Shown here in pieces: positions 10,610-21,465 of a DNA stretch of 64,000 bases. The DNA is taken from positions 62,461,277-62,525,276 of the forward strand of contig OX031056.1 in NCBI GenBank assembly GCA_943736015.1, read 5' to 3'. The position numbers were made by a program, and so were the translations under genes. The notes under the pieces are model-generated. The model saw nothing but the letters and a program-made list of their open reading frames with translations, made no database searches and had not been told where the DNA came from. The stretch's first letter is position 1. Every line of letters starts with the position of its first letter. This DNA comes from Tridacna crocea (taxonomy: Eukaryota; Mollusca; Bivalvia; Cardiida; Cardiidae).

Positions 10610-12014
10610 CCGTATCCGACTCTAGGCGGAAACCAACGATAAATTTCCGAGAGTCACCGCCATTGTTTACAGCTTCGATCGTCAGCCAGTTTTCTTCTGG
10701 CCAATTTTCGGTTTTTCACACAAACCCCCGTGTTTCTTTTTTCATTTACACAATATATGTCAGTAATTTATCCTAGTGTGCACAAAGGACAGATTTCTGT
10801 ACCATTCTATTTTTCTTTTTTAAATTTAACAGCGTTTCTGCTCACTGGCTGTAGACAGGCATCTTTAAAAGACAAACCTTTTCGAATATTAAATAAACGT
10901 ATATGTTAAGTTTAGAAGTCAAATGATCTATAACCGTTTTTGGTGTAAGCTTACAGGCCATCTAACAATGAAAAAATTCATCTAAACTGGAAATTTTACT
11001 GTTTCGAAAATCAATTTCAATTCTAACCGTTTCGTTGTAGGTGAAGGGGTGATTTGTCGCTATACCTCTATTGGTGTCTTAAATTATAGGGTCTCTTTTT
11101 AGGATCTAACACATTTTCAGTCTTCAGTATGTAAGAAATCATGTGTTTTAAACCAGATGAAAGTGGGAGGTATCGAAATTTTGGGTATGATAATTTTCGG
11201 AGGTATAATATTGTTAACTCGGAGTATCATCATATTCATGATATGGGTGAACTCATGGGATTTATATACTGCAGAATGTGCTTGTTTGTCTCTGAACCTC
11301 ACCAGGCTTTAATTCTACGAAATAGTGTCTTGTTTATTATAAGCCTCTGAAAATATACCGTGTAATACAACCTTTAAGCAAATATCTCGTCAAGGTAGCG
11401 TATGAGTTAACACTATTCAAAACAACAAATTTTAGAATCGTCCAAACTGAAAAAGGTTTGCAGACGATAATTTAAACTAGATGAATATGACGGAACGTTC
11501 TCCAAACGGATAGAATACAATTGGGGAAAAGGACAAATTGCTTGTTACGAGCAATTTCTTCTATTCTTACGGTGGTTTAAAAATGTTCGTACTACAGACA
11601 CATAAAAAGAAGGGTTTGTTTGGGAAGTGTTACATCAAAAAACTTTGTTAGATAAAACAGCCATTTTTGGCAGCAGGTGAGTAACTGATTTTCAACGCCT
11701 ACGATATTTATCTAGGTCGAGAATTCTTGCATCCGGCAGCTTTTTCCTTGATAAGTGAGGTAAACAAAACTTGATTCCTACGTGTGACTAAATAGTTCCT
11801 CCATGAATAGCCAAACGATCATGTATAAGGTGTCAAATCACCTAGAGAAGTACTTCTGGGTCGTATGGTGCTAAAGTAGTTCTTTAAAAAAATGAAACAT
11901 TTTTTTGATAGTGCATGCTTCATTGCATGATTGCTTTTCTCACATTATTTTCACCTCATGTTTTGAAAAAGAGTATTTCGCGCTGAATGAGCTAAAATCC
12001 ATCTTTCTTTTCAG
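10610..12014. other. Intergenic or intronic; degenerate K copy at ~11407-11570
   Basis: Nothing clearly coding. About 11407-11570 is a strongly diverged K repeat (GTTAACACTATTCAAAACAAC, CGTCCAAACTGAAAAAGG, GGGGAAAAGGACAAATTGC). At 11160-11230 there are GGAGGTAT / AACTCGGAG words that recur inverted at about 16900-16985. Confidence 0.5.
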
Positions 12015-12094
12015 GACTATTTCTTGTGTAGGGATGCTGGAAATTGTGAAGTAGATGTGGGTACCGGACCTGTGATGGTTAGGAAAAAGACATG
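12015..12094 (+). CDS. Possible exon, weakly similar to nuclear-receptor second zinc finger
   Basis: Acceptor CTTTCTTTTCAG ends at 12014. The frame in phase with the exon at 10546 reads DYFLCRDAGNCEVDVGTG and then a basic stretch VRKKTW. The spacing C-x5-C-x-V-D resembles the distal zinc finger of nuclear-receptor DNA-binding domains, but the later cysteines (C-x2-C) are not in place. The donor (GTACGC at 12095) is poor. If read through, a stop occurs at 12111-12113. Family call is a guess from spacing alone. Confidence 0.2.
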
Positions 12095-12114
12095 GTACGC
12101 ATGTTTGACCTAAT

Positions 12115-13157
12115 TTTATGAAAAATCCAATCGGTCATGATGGATGTATTTGTTGGAAAATCAAGGGATTAGTGGAGTTTCTGAAATATTTGGAGCATAT
12201 TATTCATGAACGAATGTCGTGGAACATGATACAATGTGTGGAATTAGCGGAATTTACATTGAATTATATAGGAGTCTATTTGAGTGATTTAACACCATAA
12301 ATGCGCGCTACTCGCGCAGACGATACCCTTCAAAACCACTTTATACATGTACCTTACGAGTTCATCCGTAATGTTATGATGTAGTATAGAAATGGAAAGA
12401 GGGCTTCGGTATCTACGTAGACCGAGAAAGTGCATTATTGCATAAAACGTGCCTTTTCGGGCCGTTATAGGCATGTATTAACGGGTACAAATCGGGCGGT
12501 TAACGGGAGAAAACGTGTATTAATCAATAATTCACGCGCTGTTGACGCCCGGCTTTGTACTATCAATATCCTCCATTCGGGCCTACCTTGTAAACAACGT
12601 CTGTCCTTGTCAGATTATCCCTGGACTCCGACATTAAACTGTAGGAATTCGTACCATATTAGATCCTTTTCACGGCATGTCTTTAATGATATTAGTACAC
12701 CACGAACAAAATTTTGTACAGGATCTCAGTGTAGTCGAGATCTGAACAAACTTCACCCGTGAAATGTACTCTAAAGCAGCTACATCCCACCCACTTTTTA
12801 ACGTGATCGGTGCGCCTCGCTTGATGTCGATCGAGCCCAATATCGTCTTTCAGTTACAGAAATTCATATCCACTCATTCATCCTAGGTGTTATCGTCCAA
12901 ACGTGTGCAAGTTTATTCCACATAGGTCCAGTGTGTATTACAATCAATAGAAGTGTATTTACACCGAGAGAACCAAAACTGGCACACAGGACTAACGTAC
13001 CTTTACATGTTTACTACTCGTAACAAAAACTTCTTCGCCGACTTCCGGTTTTGACCCATTACGAACATTTGAAGTTCGCTTATTTGCATTTCTATGGAAA
13101 TAATTTGCTATCTGTGCAAATTATTGTTAAAATACCTTTACTTCATGCAATAATAGC
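12115..13157. other. No gene seen
   Basis: Open frames at 12118-12300 and 12430-12762 have no recognisable domain and no good splice context. Base composition is somewhat more GC-rich than the surroundings. Confidence 0.4.
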
Positions 13158-13294
13158 GTTAATTCACGTTTTTTCGGTCGTTAACATTCGCAGAAGCCCT
13201 CAAAATACTTTAACACCCTCGTGCTTCGCACTCGGACGCTAAAGCATTTTTAGGGCCTCTGCGAATGTTAACGACCTCAAAAACGTGAATTAAC
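13158..13294. mobile_element. 137-bp foldback MITE
   Basis: Near-perfect palindrome. The left arm starts GTTAATTCACGTTTTT and continues GGTCGTTAACATTCGCAGA; the right arm is its complement ending CGTGAATTAAC, with about 50 of 55 positions pairing. The loop is the ACCCTCGTGCTTCGCACTCGG region. TTAA occurs one base inside both ends. Confidence 0.75.
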
Positions 13295-13354
13295 CCTATA
13301 AAAGAAAATATTTTCAGAATAATGAATTCTGAGCATAGGGATTCATGTAGTTCA

Positions 13355-13400
13355 TCGCCTTTCATCACCAAAGTCGTACGGACTCGGCTATGAAAGGCGA
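13355..13400. repeat. Short perfect inverted repeat
   Basis: ATCGCCTTTCAT (13355-13366) and ATGAAAGGCGAT (13389-13400) are exact complements 22 bp apart, just outside the larger foldback that follows. Could be the outer boundary of that element. Confidence 0.6.
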
Positions 13401-14340
13401 TATTAACCCCCCGGTCTCACAGACCCCGATTTTCAAAATAATCGTAGTGCTTCGGGAGAGCGCATTTTCTCCGATTTACCACGAATTCAAGCCATTTTTC
13501 TCCGATCATCCTTGGACGAGGGGTATTTTTAGACATACATCGGTGTGTTCCCGATGGGCTGCGAAAAACTACGATGCGATACGATTTACTACGCTTTTGC
13601 CCCGATTTTGTTCCGAAGTACGCCGAGCTTAGGAGCCGAGTTACTACGAAACAGTACGATCTAGACCGATTGTCCGGATTTCTTACTACGATGGACTACG
13701 ATGCACAAAGATTTACTGCGACATACGCCGACAGATCCGAATCGACTACGAGTTTCAAATCTTATTTCAGGATTATGCCCCGATTTCGTCCAATGGGTAT
13801 AAATTCCGTGATTAACAGAAAAAAAAAAATCAGTTATCATAATTATGGATATTAGACGTCATCCTCAAACTCATTTTGCAGGACAACCGGCTGATCCGGC
13901 ATAAAATCAGGGTCATGTTAATTCTCTGTGCTTAATGGTGGAGCTTGTGTGCTCGATGGAGGAGGCATTTATGTTATAGCTGACTGCTTTTTCTTCGAAA
14001 GCCCCCTTTTTGGTCCCATTGTATCGAAGTATAGGGAAGCGTCTCGTTCAAAGGTTTGGAAAAAATCTGCAAATGAACTGGTTTCAAAGTTGATTCGCCT
14101 TTTTATACCAATCGGAATTCGGGGTACTTCGTAGTACTACGGGATGATATCTTAGCAGTTCGTATTTATTCGGTGTAGGTCGGTGTAGCTCGTGATGCTA
14201 GTCGCGTATCTTGTCGTAGTTCATCGGCGTGAATCGGGAGTTACTCGTAGTACATCGGCGTTATTCGGGGTTCATCGCCGAGGTAGGTACGCCGAAATAG
14301 GACCGAATAACGCCGAATAACGCCGATTACTTACTCAGTA
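13400..14340 (-). mobile_element. Foldback element with motif-rich arms and a small degenerate gene core
   Basis: The left arm (~13400-13803) is dense in CTACGA and CCCCGATTT words. The right arm (~14100-14340) carries the same words inverted (TCGTAGT, ATCGGCG, AATCGGGG). Both arms end inward in a matching block containing GGTATAAA, one pointing from each side into a ~300-bp core. On the minus strand the core holds a decayed reading frame (13852-14019). No transposase is present. The superfamily is not identified. Confidence 0.55.
13852..14019 (-). pseudogene. Decayed 56-codon reading frame inside the foldback
   Basis: ATG complement at 14017-14019, stop at 13852-13854. The frame begins MGPKRGLSKKKQSAIT, continues with a Pro/Ser stretch (MPPPSSTQAPPLSTEN) and ends PVVLQNEFEDDV. 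Two internal TAA codons sit where CAA (Gln) would be a one-base change. A TATAAA lies about 85 bp upstream on the minus strand. It looks like the start of an element-encoded protein, not a host gene; no family is recognised. Confidence 0.4.
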
Positions 14341-14341
14341 G

Positions 14342-14704
14342 TGTGACAACTTTCTTTCCAAACCAGGCATCAGAGGTAAAAGGCAATAAATCACAGAAAA
14401 GGAAATTTGCTGAACAGGGTATTTTTGGCACACAATGAAGACTTAACGACCCTCTAGTGACCAGTACTGACACAACTTTCTTTCCAAACCAGGCATCAGA
14501 GGTAAAAGGCAATAAATCAAAAAAAAGGAAGTTTGCTGAACAGGGTATTTTTGCCACACAATGAGGACTTAACGACCCTCTGATTAGGCCTTCTCAAAAC
14601 ATTGTTGAAAAAGTTGTTGTTTCTACTTCATCTGTTGCTGTTCATGATTTTGGACATTCTAACAAGTTTCCTTTAAGTCATGCACTGAATAACAATATAG
14701 CATA
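14342..14704 (+). pseudogene. Tandemly duplicated (~126 bp) possible coding remnant
   Basis: Two nearly identical ~120-bp units (14342-14462 and 14468-14580) each encode TTFFPNQASEVKGNKS and KRKFAEQGIF, then TQ-stop and LNDPL. The same frame then runs on with IVEKVVVSTSSVAVHDFGHS to a stop near 14704. The TGA is in both units, so it predates the duplication. No family recognised; it may be an exon remnant or a repeat that happens to be open. Confidence 0.3.
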
Positions 14705-14924
14705 AATGACAAGTGGATCAGAAAGAAGACCATGCTGGAAATTTAAACCAGCGACCCTGATTTCATGTTTTTGAGCTACCAACTCCGTTAAAGGGATCGG
14801 CTAACCTTTTATAAAGCATATTATTTGGCATACAAGGATCTTGAGCTTTAAAACCTCAAAATTATACTAAAACTGGTTTTCAGTACTCTAAGATGCTTTT
14901 CAACAATTGCATTATTGATAAGAT

Positions 14925-15025
14925 AGAAAACATTGGTTAAATGTATTTTCTCCATTTCCACAAATGTCTTTAAAGGCCTCTTCCACAGGGTCATAAAAAC
15001 TTGGAATTGTTTTGGAAGGGATTAA
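14925..15025 (+). repeat. Degenerate K fragment
   Basis: GAAAACATTGGTTAAATG, TTTTCTCCATTTCCACAAATG and a GGCCTCTTCCACAGGGTC block follow K order but with many changes. Confidence 0.5.
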
Positions 15026-15267
15026 TATCATTTATTTAAGTTTTTGTTTTCTACTTGTGCTCCTGTATATCTGTTTAATCCACAAATAAATGAGCCGTGC
15101 TTTGGCAAAACGGGATTTCTTGCATCCTCATGATGGATTAAACCAAGCAAGACATAAATGATTATTGGTCCATAATAACCTATTCTTTTAACAACCTGCT
15201 TCGTTTTTGGGTAGACCGATCCTTTGATGTACAGAAAATTGACCAAGGGCGAAAAGTTTCAGCCCAG

Positions 15268-15313
15268 GTCAGCCTGTGCAGACTGCACAAGCTGACCGTC
15301 TGCACAGGCTGAC
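15268..15313. repeat. Perfect 16-bp inverted repeat (GTCAGCCTGTGCAGAC)
   Basis: GTCAGCCTGTGCAGAC at 15268-15283 pairs with GTCTGCACAGGCTGAC at 15298-15313, with a 14-base loop. A related palindrome is at 54561-54593, so this is a small dispersed family. Confidence 0.7.
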
Positions 15314-15512
15314 TTAGGTCTATACTGTTTGCAGATCGATTAAGGCACCCTTTTACTTTTTTAGATTTTTATTGTCAGGTATAAAGGAAAACTGTGCAAA
15401 GAAACTAATACATATAAGATCTGTAGCTGGCAAAAACCCGCTGCCTTCAGTGCGTCAGCGCTTTGATTTTCTGTCAGTCTAGGGTCACCTTTGGATTATG
15501 GAAATTTCCCCT

Positions 15513-15635
15513 TTCAAAAGCATATTTCTACCCCGCTGGAAACTACTTTCAATTTTTGAAATGTGCTTATATTGTCGTCTGCAAGTGCTTTCAATTTGGA
15601 CCTGTGCAAAATTTTGTCATTTGGTAAAGAGTTAA
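15513..15635 (-). repeat. K MITE, right part only
   Basis: Lacks the palindrome centre but keeps TATTGTCGTCTGCAAGTGC, CAATTTGGACCTG and the TTTGGTAAAGAGTTAA terminus. Confidence 0.7.
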
Positions 15636-15984
15636 CGAAGCATTTCCGCACTATATAATTATATAGTACTATGGCTAGTCGATTGGGTTTTTTTTGTGCT
15701 TGACTATAATAATTATGATCAATGCAGATGCAAATCTATCGTTTGCCATCTATAAAGGAAATGCACGCTATGTTAAATATCATAGTCGTCCGTGCTCATT
15801 CTCCACTTTTCTGGCTTTTTTTTTCCTGCTTTTCTCTCTCATGTATTGTTATGGCAATTTTTTAAGTGACATATTAGATGTCAAATATGTATTTGTATGT
15901 ACGAAATGCACGTGTATTCATAAGTATTCAATAAATTCTTCTTCTTCTTCTCTTCATGAAACTCTTAACTAACTAGAAGGTTGT

Positions 15985-16350
15985 CCAGGAAAAACATGTC
16001 GAGCTCGCGTGACCTTGACCTTGACCTTGGGCTTACGTTAAAAATGTTTCAAGTGGTACATCTACTCATGATGGAGAACAATTGTAAAAATCCATCCAAA
16101 ACTGTATAATTTATGGTCTGGAGAAAAAATTGACCTTCAAGTTTGACCTTGGGCCTACCTGTGCGAATGTTTCAAATATCAAATCTACACGTGATGGAGA
16201 ACAATTGTGTCAAATAATTTTGAAATCCATCCACAATAGTAGAAGCTATGGTTCGGACGGATGGTCGCACGCACGCACATGTGTACACCGAACTGTGATT
16301 GCGACATCTATGTCTCGCTCACCGCAAGCGGGCTCGACAAAAATTGTTGT
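15985..16350 (+). mobile_element. Tandem-core element, family B
   Basis: Starts near ACATGTCGAGCTCGCG and ends CGCAAGCGGGCTCGACAAAA, so the two ends are inverted relative to each other (GTCGAGC, GCTCGAC). Between them are two ~130-bp units with GACCTTGACCTTGGGC, ATGTTTCAA, TGATGGAGAACAATTG and AATCCATCCA, then a GGACGGATGG linker. Copies in the opposite orientation are at 39205-39500 and 41460-41765. Confidence 0.65.
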
Positions 16351-16399
16351 CGCTGAAAAATCGTTTTATAAGAAGCTTCAACCTATGTTTTGGTACTCA

Positions 16400-17310
16400 C
16401 TATAATCGTCTCGTCAAGATTATTTTAATGGATGCCAATAACACAGGATTTGGTTGAATCTCGTGTAAAATTTTATCAATGCAAACCAGATTTGTTCCTC
16501 TTACTAGGACAAACTAGTACAAATATACATTACAAAAAAAGTCTATGCAATATGCAACGATTTTACAGCTTTAAAAGTGACAAATTTTCAGATTACTTTT
16601 ATTCACAAATGAAGTTTTAGCGTGTAGACTAGAACAGCATCTATGAGCGGTTCTAACAAGTACACAAAGCCGCAATTACGAGCTAAAATATGAAATAGTA
16701 ATGTACATTCCAGTTTAATAAAGGTGGGATGCAAGCCTGTCTACATACAAAAGACGAATTATCCTGTTGTTACTCATCTACTTTCATTGCATACATTGAA
16801 AACTTACCTCCCCTTAATACTTACCTCTGCCTACCTACCTACCGACACATTCATATAATCTCACATTAACATTTTCGAAAACAATCAGCTCTTCGAAAAG
16901 TTAAAACCTCCGAGTTCCCAAACCCATACCTCCGAGTTCACAAAATTACATTTAGAAATTACTCCGAGAATTCCAGTATCAAATTTTGTGATACTTCGTT
17001 AATTTTTTTATGCATATACAGTTTATCCTTTTACATGAGTGCATCGTGACACCTAAGATCGGTAGTAAAATAACTGAATCTTATTCAAAGATGGCAGTTT
17101 GTTGCTAAAATGGTATATTCGTTCAATATTAAACAGTGAATACGAAAAATCTCGCTGCATTAACATAATTTTGAGTTTAAAATAGTATATTATCTTTAAA
17201 TGATCACATAATAAGAAAAGATGTTCGTAAACTGTTTCATTATTATGTTGGCCAATAACCTACAACACTAATAATATCCGATGTTGCTTTAACATCATAT
17301 TATAAATGAT
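16400..17310. other. No gene seen
   Basis: AT-rich. At 16900-16985 the words ACCTCCGAGTTC and ATACCTCCGAGTTCAC repeat, and are the inverse of words at 11160-11230. Open frame 16432-16620 has no domain. Confidence 0.4.
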
Positions 17311-17315
17311 ATAAT

Positions 17316-17404
17316 TCAGACCCTGGTCTACCGTGACTATCTTTGTTTACATCCGAGTTCCCGGACCCTCCGAGTGTGCTAAATCAAGTAACCCCGGGTG
17401 GGGT
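17316..17404 (-). repeat. Right arm of the 7.3-kb-spaced inverted repeat
   Basis: TCCGAGTTCCCGGACCC, TCCGAGTGTGCTAAAT and ACCCCGGGTGG are the inverse complement of 10128-10215. A family C type unit (AACTGTAAATGGCTACTTTT) follows at 17405-17610. Confidence 0.6.
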
Positions 17405-17609
17405 ATTGATAGTATAAACACACTGTTCAACTTTCACAAAAACCCAACCACAATTTCAGATTTTATTGTACAGATAAAAATTGTAAACCTTAACTGTAAA
17501 TGGCTACTTTTCTCTTACTGATAGTTGGATTGTTTTTCAAATCAGTAGGGTTCAAGCTATTGATGATATGTGAAAACTGTGCAAGTTTCACTACTCTGAC
17601 GATAATCTT

Positions 17610-18180
17610 TGATCTATGCCTTCCGCAAAAGACTATGTAAGTATGTTCAAGCGTACGATATGGATCGGGAACAGAGCGCACGATATATGCGGTCTTTTCT
17701 TGATTAATGTCTTCCGCAAAAACCTATGTTACTTGTGTACATTCAGGGCAGTCTGATCTTGAATTATGCCTTTTACAAAAACCTATTAATATGTATGTTC
17801 AAGTGAACGTTATAGAATCGGGATCAGAGTGCACGATATATGCGGTCTTTCTTAGTCTTTGTCTTCCGCAAAAGCCTATGTTTACTTGTGTACATTCAGT
17901 GCAGACTGATCTTGAACTATGCCTTTTACAAAAACCTATTTATATGTATGTTCAAGCGTAGGTTATTGATTCGGGATCAGAGTGCACGATATATGCAGTC
18001 TTTCCTTGGTCTACGTCTTCTGTAAAAACCTACGTTTACTCTTGTACATCCAGTGCAGTCTGATCTTGATCTATGCCTTCTACTAAAAACCCATTTATAA
18101 GTATGTTCAAGTGAGCTTTACAGATTGCACGATATATGCAATCATTTCTTGGTCTACGTCCTCCTTAAAAGCCTGTGTTT
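17610..18180 (+). repeat. Tandem array, ~153-bp unit, ~3.5 copies
   Basis: CGATATATGC recurs at 17681, 17834, 17987 and about 18130. Each unit has a GGATCAGAGTGCACGAT word and a GCAGTCTGATCTTGA word, which are the two halves of the GATCAG palindrome, plus TATGTTCAAGCG. The array is therefore an expanded form of that palindromic repeat. Confidence 0.85.
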
Positions 18181-18189
18181 AATTATGTA

Positions 18190-19000
18190 TATATATGCTA
18201 TACACAAAATATACTGTTGTATTTAAAAGTCACTCTTAATATATGTCTTTTCAGATTTTTTTTGTATTTTGGGCCGGTGGCCTTATATATGCTGAATAAC
18301 TTATTTGTAATTTGTAATTGATAAATGAAGGCTTTATCACATAGTCAAGGTTTGTAAATTTTCAAAATCAAAAGACCCTGATGCCAGAGAAGTGCAAAAG
18401 AATTTTCCTGGCAAAAGGTTAATTTTAAGATTTTTGCAGGCAGTTTGAAAGTTGTGCTGTAAAATTTGCTGCTATAAAAATCTTAACTATATGCCTACTA
18501 TCATGTGTTACATTCTGTTCTTATTTTTTTTTTGCTTCTACTGTATCAATATTTTTCAGTGATACCTTTTATTAATTCTTTTCTATTGTATTCACATTGT
18601 TTCAGTGGTATGGTTACATAAGTCATATAAAATTGCCGATCCTGAATTCGATATGTATGAAAAATGTTTGGTTAATCTTTACCATCATATCCAAAGGTTA
18701 ATGACCCCAAGGAAAACTTCTAAAAACATTCAGAACAGAAGAAAATTCCAGAAAATGCTAGTTACCAGCATTGTGATCTTTTCACCTAATGTTTGACATC
18801 CTAACACACACAAATTTCGTCATATCAAGCACATCCGTACATACATGTACATTTAGTTTTCAACCTTTTGAAACCTGTGCAGGAACTTAAAAAGTTCTGC
18901 TATGACATTCCCTGATTTAAAGATTTTAATACTTACTATCATGTGCTGCATTTGTTAACTACTGTATAAATATGTTACGACTAACCCGAGTTATAATGAC
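18190..19000. other. No gene seen; K fragment near 18690-18800
   Basis: AT-rich. At about 18690-18800 a degenerate K piece (AATGACCCCAAGG, GAAAATGCTAGTTACCAGC) is recognisable. Nothing coding is supported. Confidence 0.45.
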
Positions 19001-19465
19001 CATAAGAAAGAAAGCTTTTGAAAACGTAGTGAGTGAAGGAAAAATGCCAGTAACAAGATTTTTTTTTTCATTTCCCACACTGTTCTCATTTCCTTTCTTT
19101 CACAGACAAATTTCATCACTTGTGCCACATTAACTATATCCTTTTGAAATACTTCTAATTTGGATAAGTGTATTATTTTGTTTTGTGAAAAGGGTTAATT
19201 ACAAATCCTGAGTGTCATATCTATAAAATTCACCTTGTTAAGCCATTACTATACTTCTACAACTGTTAATGACCCCAAGGTAGAAAAATATAACAAAAAC
19301 TTATGTAGGAAAATAAGAAAATGCTGGTTTCCATATTGCCTCCTTTTCCAGCAATGATCAGCATTGTATCACATACAAGTTTTGTCATTTGAACCACATC
19401 TAATTTGCATTTGAATCTGCTTATAATTTGGACTGGCCCAAAACCTAGTTTATTACGAGTTAAAA
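19001..19465 (-). repeat. Two degenerate K copies in a row
   Basis: About 19001-19198 (AAGCTTTTGAAAACG ... TTTTGTGAAAAGGGTTAA) and 19240-19465 (AAGAAAATGCTGGTTTCC ... TTATTACGAGTTAA) both follow K order with heavy divergence. They are older insertions than the copies near 37, 43 and 58 kb. Confidence 0.55.
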
Positions 19466-19469
19466 GAAT

Positions 19470-21325
19470 GATTCATAGCCATTTGGTAATTTTTTGCTTC
19501 TCTCCCTAAACTTTCAAATCAAGCAGCTGTTTCTGACATAGATTTGGAATATTTAGCTTAAACTAGGACTTTGTAATTGTTGTTTCTAATGAAGTTATAA
19601 AATTGAAAATAAAATTATAGATAATTTCTTATATTTTGTCAATTTTGAGAATCAGCTGTTGCGTTATTTTGTTACTTGCATTTTTGTTCTATTGTTCCAT
19701 TTGGCAATGATACAGGTCCGCCATAATATGAAAAATGAGTTAATGTAACAAAAATACTTTTGAAACTCACTAACCTTCTGAGAACGTGCAGTCTAATCTT
19801 TGATCTACAGTGTCCGAACAGGACATAGTCCCCCACCCCTCCTCCATACATGTACCTTTGAAATTAGTAAAATTTGGGTTTTTTCATATCGGCTTAAAAC
19901 TTTTTTGTGTCATTTATTTAGCAGAATAAAAGTTGAGAAATGAATTTGCGAACTGGTTGTCAACTGAAATGTAGTTAGAAAGATTTCGATAGTAAATTGA
20001 CAATATGCAGAACGCTAAACCGGCGTATTTCCGTACAGGTGCTTGTCAATCCACCAGGTACACCCGAGGGATTTGATTCCGAATGTCATACACACGTATG
20101 AAAAAAGTTTATGTGACATAATGTAAAAGCGTTATGTGTTTTCATTTGTTAAAACTCTGTATTCTTGCCTATAACTTGAAATAACATGTTACATATACTT
20201 CCCGGTCAATACCATTCTAAAACTGTTGATTGTAATAAGCTAAGGTTTGTATTATTTACAGATTTAAGATTAAGTAATGACAAGATTTGTGTAAAGGTTC
20301 TTTGGAACTATTTCAAGTTTCCAACCTACACAAGTCCAAGCAATGAGCCGGTCACAATTATGAATTATGGCTGAGGTGTTTCTTTTTTTCTTAACATTCA
20401 CATGTTGCCTGGTAAAGGATTAAAGGTGAGTATTTAGAATTTTCACATCACACCAAATTAAAAAATATATATATCATTGAAATTCATTTGAAAAACAATG
20501 CAAATCATCAATAATTAAGAATCATTAAAATACAAAGAAAAAAAAAATGATGGTATTCCCTTAAAAGGCTACGTAGCCTCTTAAGCTATTTTTAGATTTC
20601 GCGCGAAAAATCAATAAAGCATTGTGGGAATGTCAAATGACTGGCACGTGACTAATAACGCTTAAATTCCATTACAACTTTACAAATATGTAATAATTAT
20701 TTTCCATAATGTGTACTTTGGACGGATGTTTGAAATTTTGTCTGTGTTTTCCTGTATTTAAATGAGAGAATTGATCATCTTAAAATAGAACGTGTTTCCC
20801 CTGTTGGTGTCAACCTGGTCCGTAATAAATCTCTAATTTCTCGTGTTATCGGATGGTTTTCGACAACTGGGGTTTTATGAACGCAAATTAAAAGGCTATG
20901 GGAGTATAATGATGATTTTTTTTTTTTGCTTTTTTGTAAAATTTTCGCCCCAAAATCTGAAGGGCCATCTTTAAAAAGAATTACCCAGCGGCGAATCGAG
21001 ACTGAAAAAGGCAATAGCGCTGGGGGTTGGTGAACATAAAACAAATCACTTAGATATCTATTTTCCATGAAAGGTATTTTCTTTTCCTCGTCTTTTTCCT
21101 CAATTACATTAAACTTGCCAGTTGTAAAAAAGGGGCGTTTACACATTATACTAATCATTTTTTTTTCAACGCCTACCGACCAACCCTAAAAAAAGGCGGA
21201 GCTAATTCTGGGGTTTAATTTTTAATATTATTTTTTCGACAATAGAATTTTTTTGCTTATCATTTATTTAGTAAGGACGGCAATTTCTACACCTGGAATT
21301 ATGGCGCGAAAGGTATGTCTATTCT
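19470..21325. other. No gene seen
   Basis: At 19785-19820 there is a half GATCAG palindrome (GTGCAGTCTAATC ... TACAGTGTCCG). A 127-codon open frame on the minus strand at 20775-21158 has no domain, no splice support and a long A-run inside it, and is treated as chance. A hairpin GGCTACGTAGCC is at about 20568-20579. Confidence 0.45.
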
Positions 21326-21465
21326 TTAACTCTTTACAAAACGACAAAATTTTAGTCTGGTTCAAACTGAAAGCACTTGCAGACAAAAACATTAACGTAA
21401 CTCAAACTCGTAACTTGAAATTTGTTTCCAGCAGGGTAGAAAACATTGTGGGAAAAGGAGAAAAT
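21326..21465 (+). repeat. K MITE, left half, interrupted at 21465/21466
   Basis: TTAACTCTTTACAAAACGAC through GTAGAAAACATTGTGGG to GGAGAAAAT, then the sequence jumps into the TIR element. The other half resumes at 25410. Confidence 0.85.

Noticed and set aside
12430-12762. 110-codon frame, possible gene
   Set aside because: No recognisable motif, no splice context, and codon use not distinct from the surroundings.
20775-21158. 127-codon minus-strand frame, the second longest in the window
   Set aside because: No recognisable domain, runs through a T-run, no splice or promoter context; length is within chance for this amount of AT-rich DNA.
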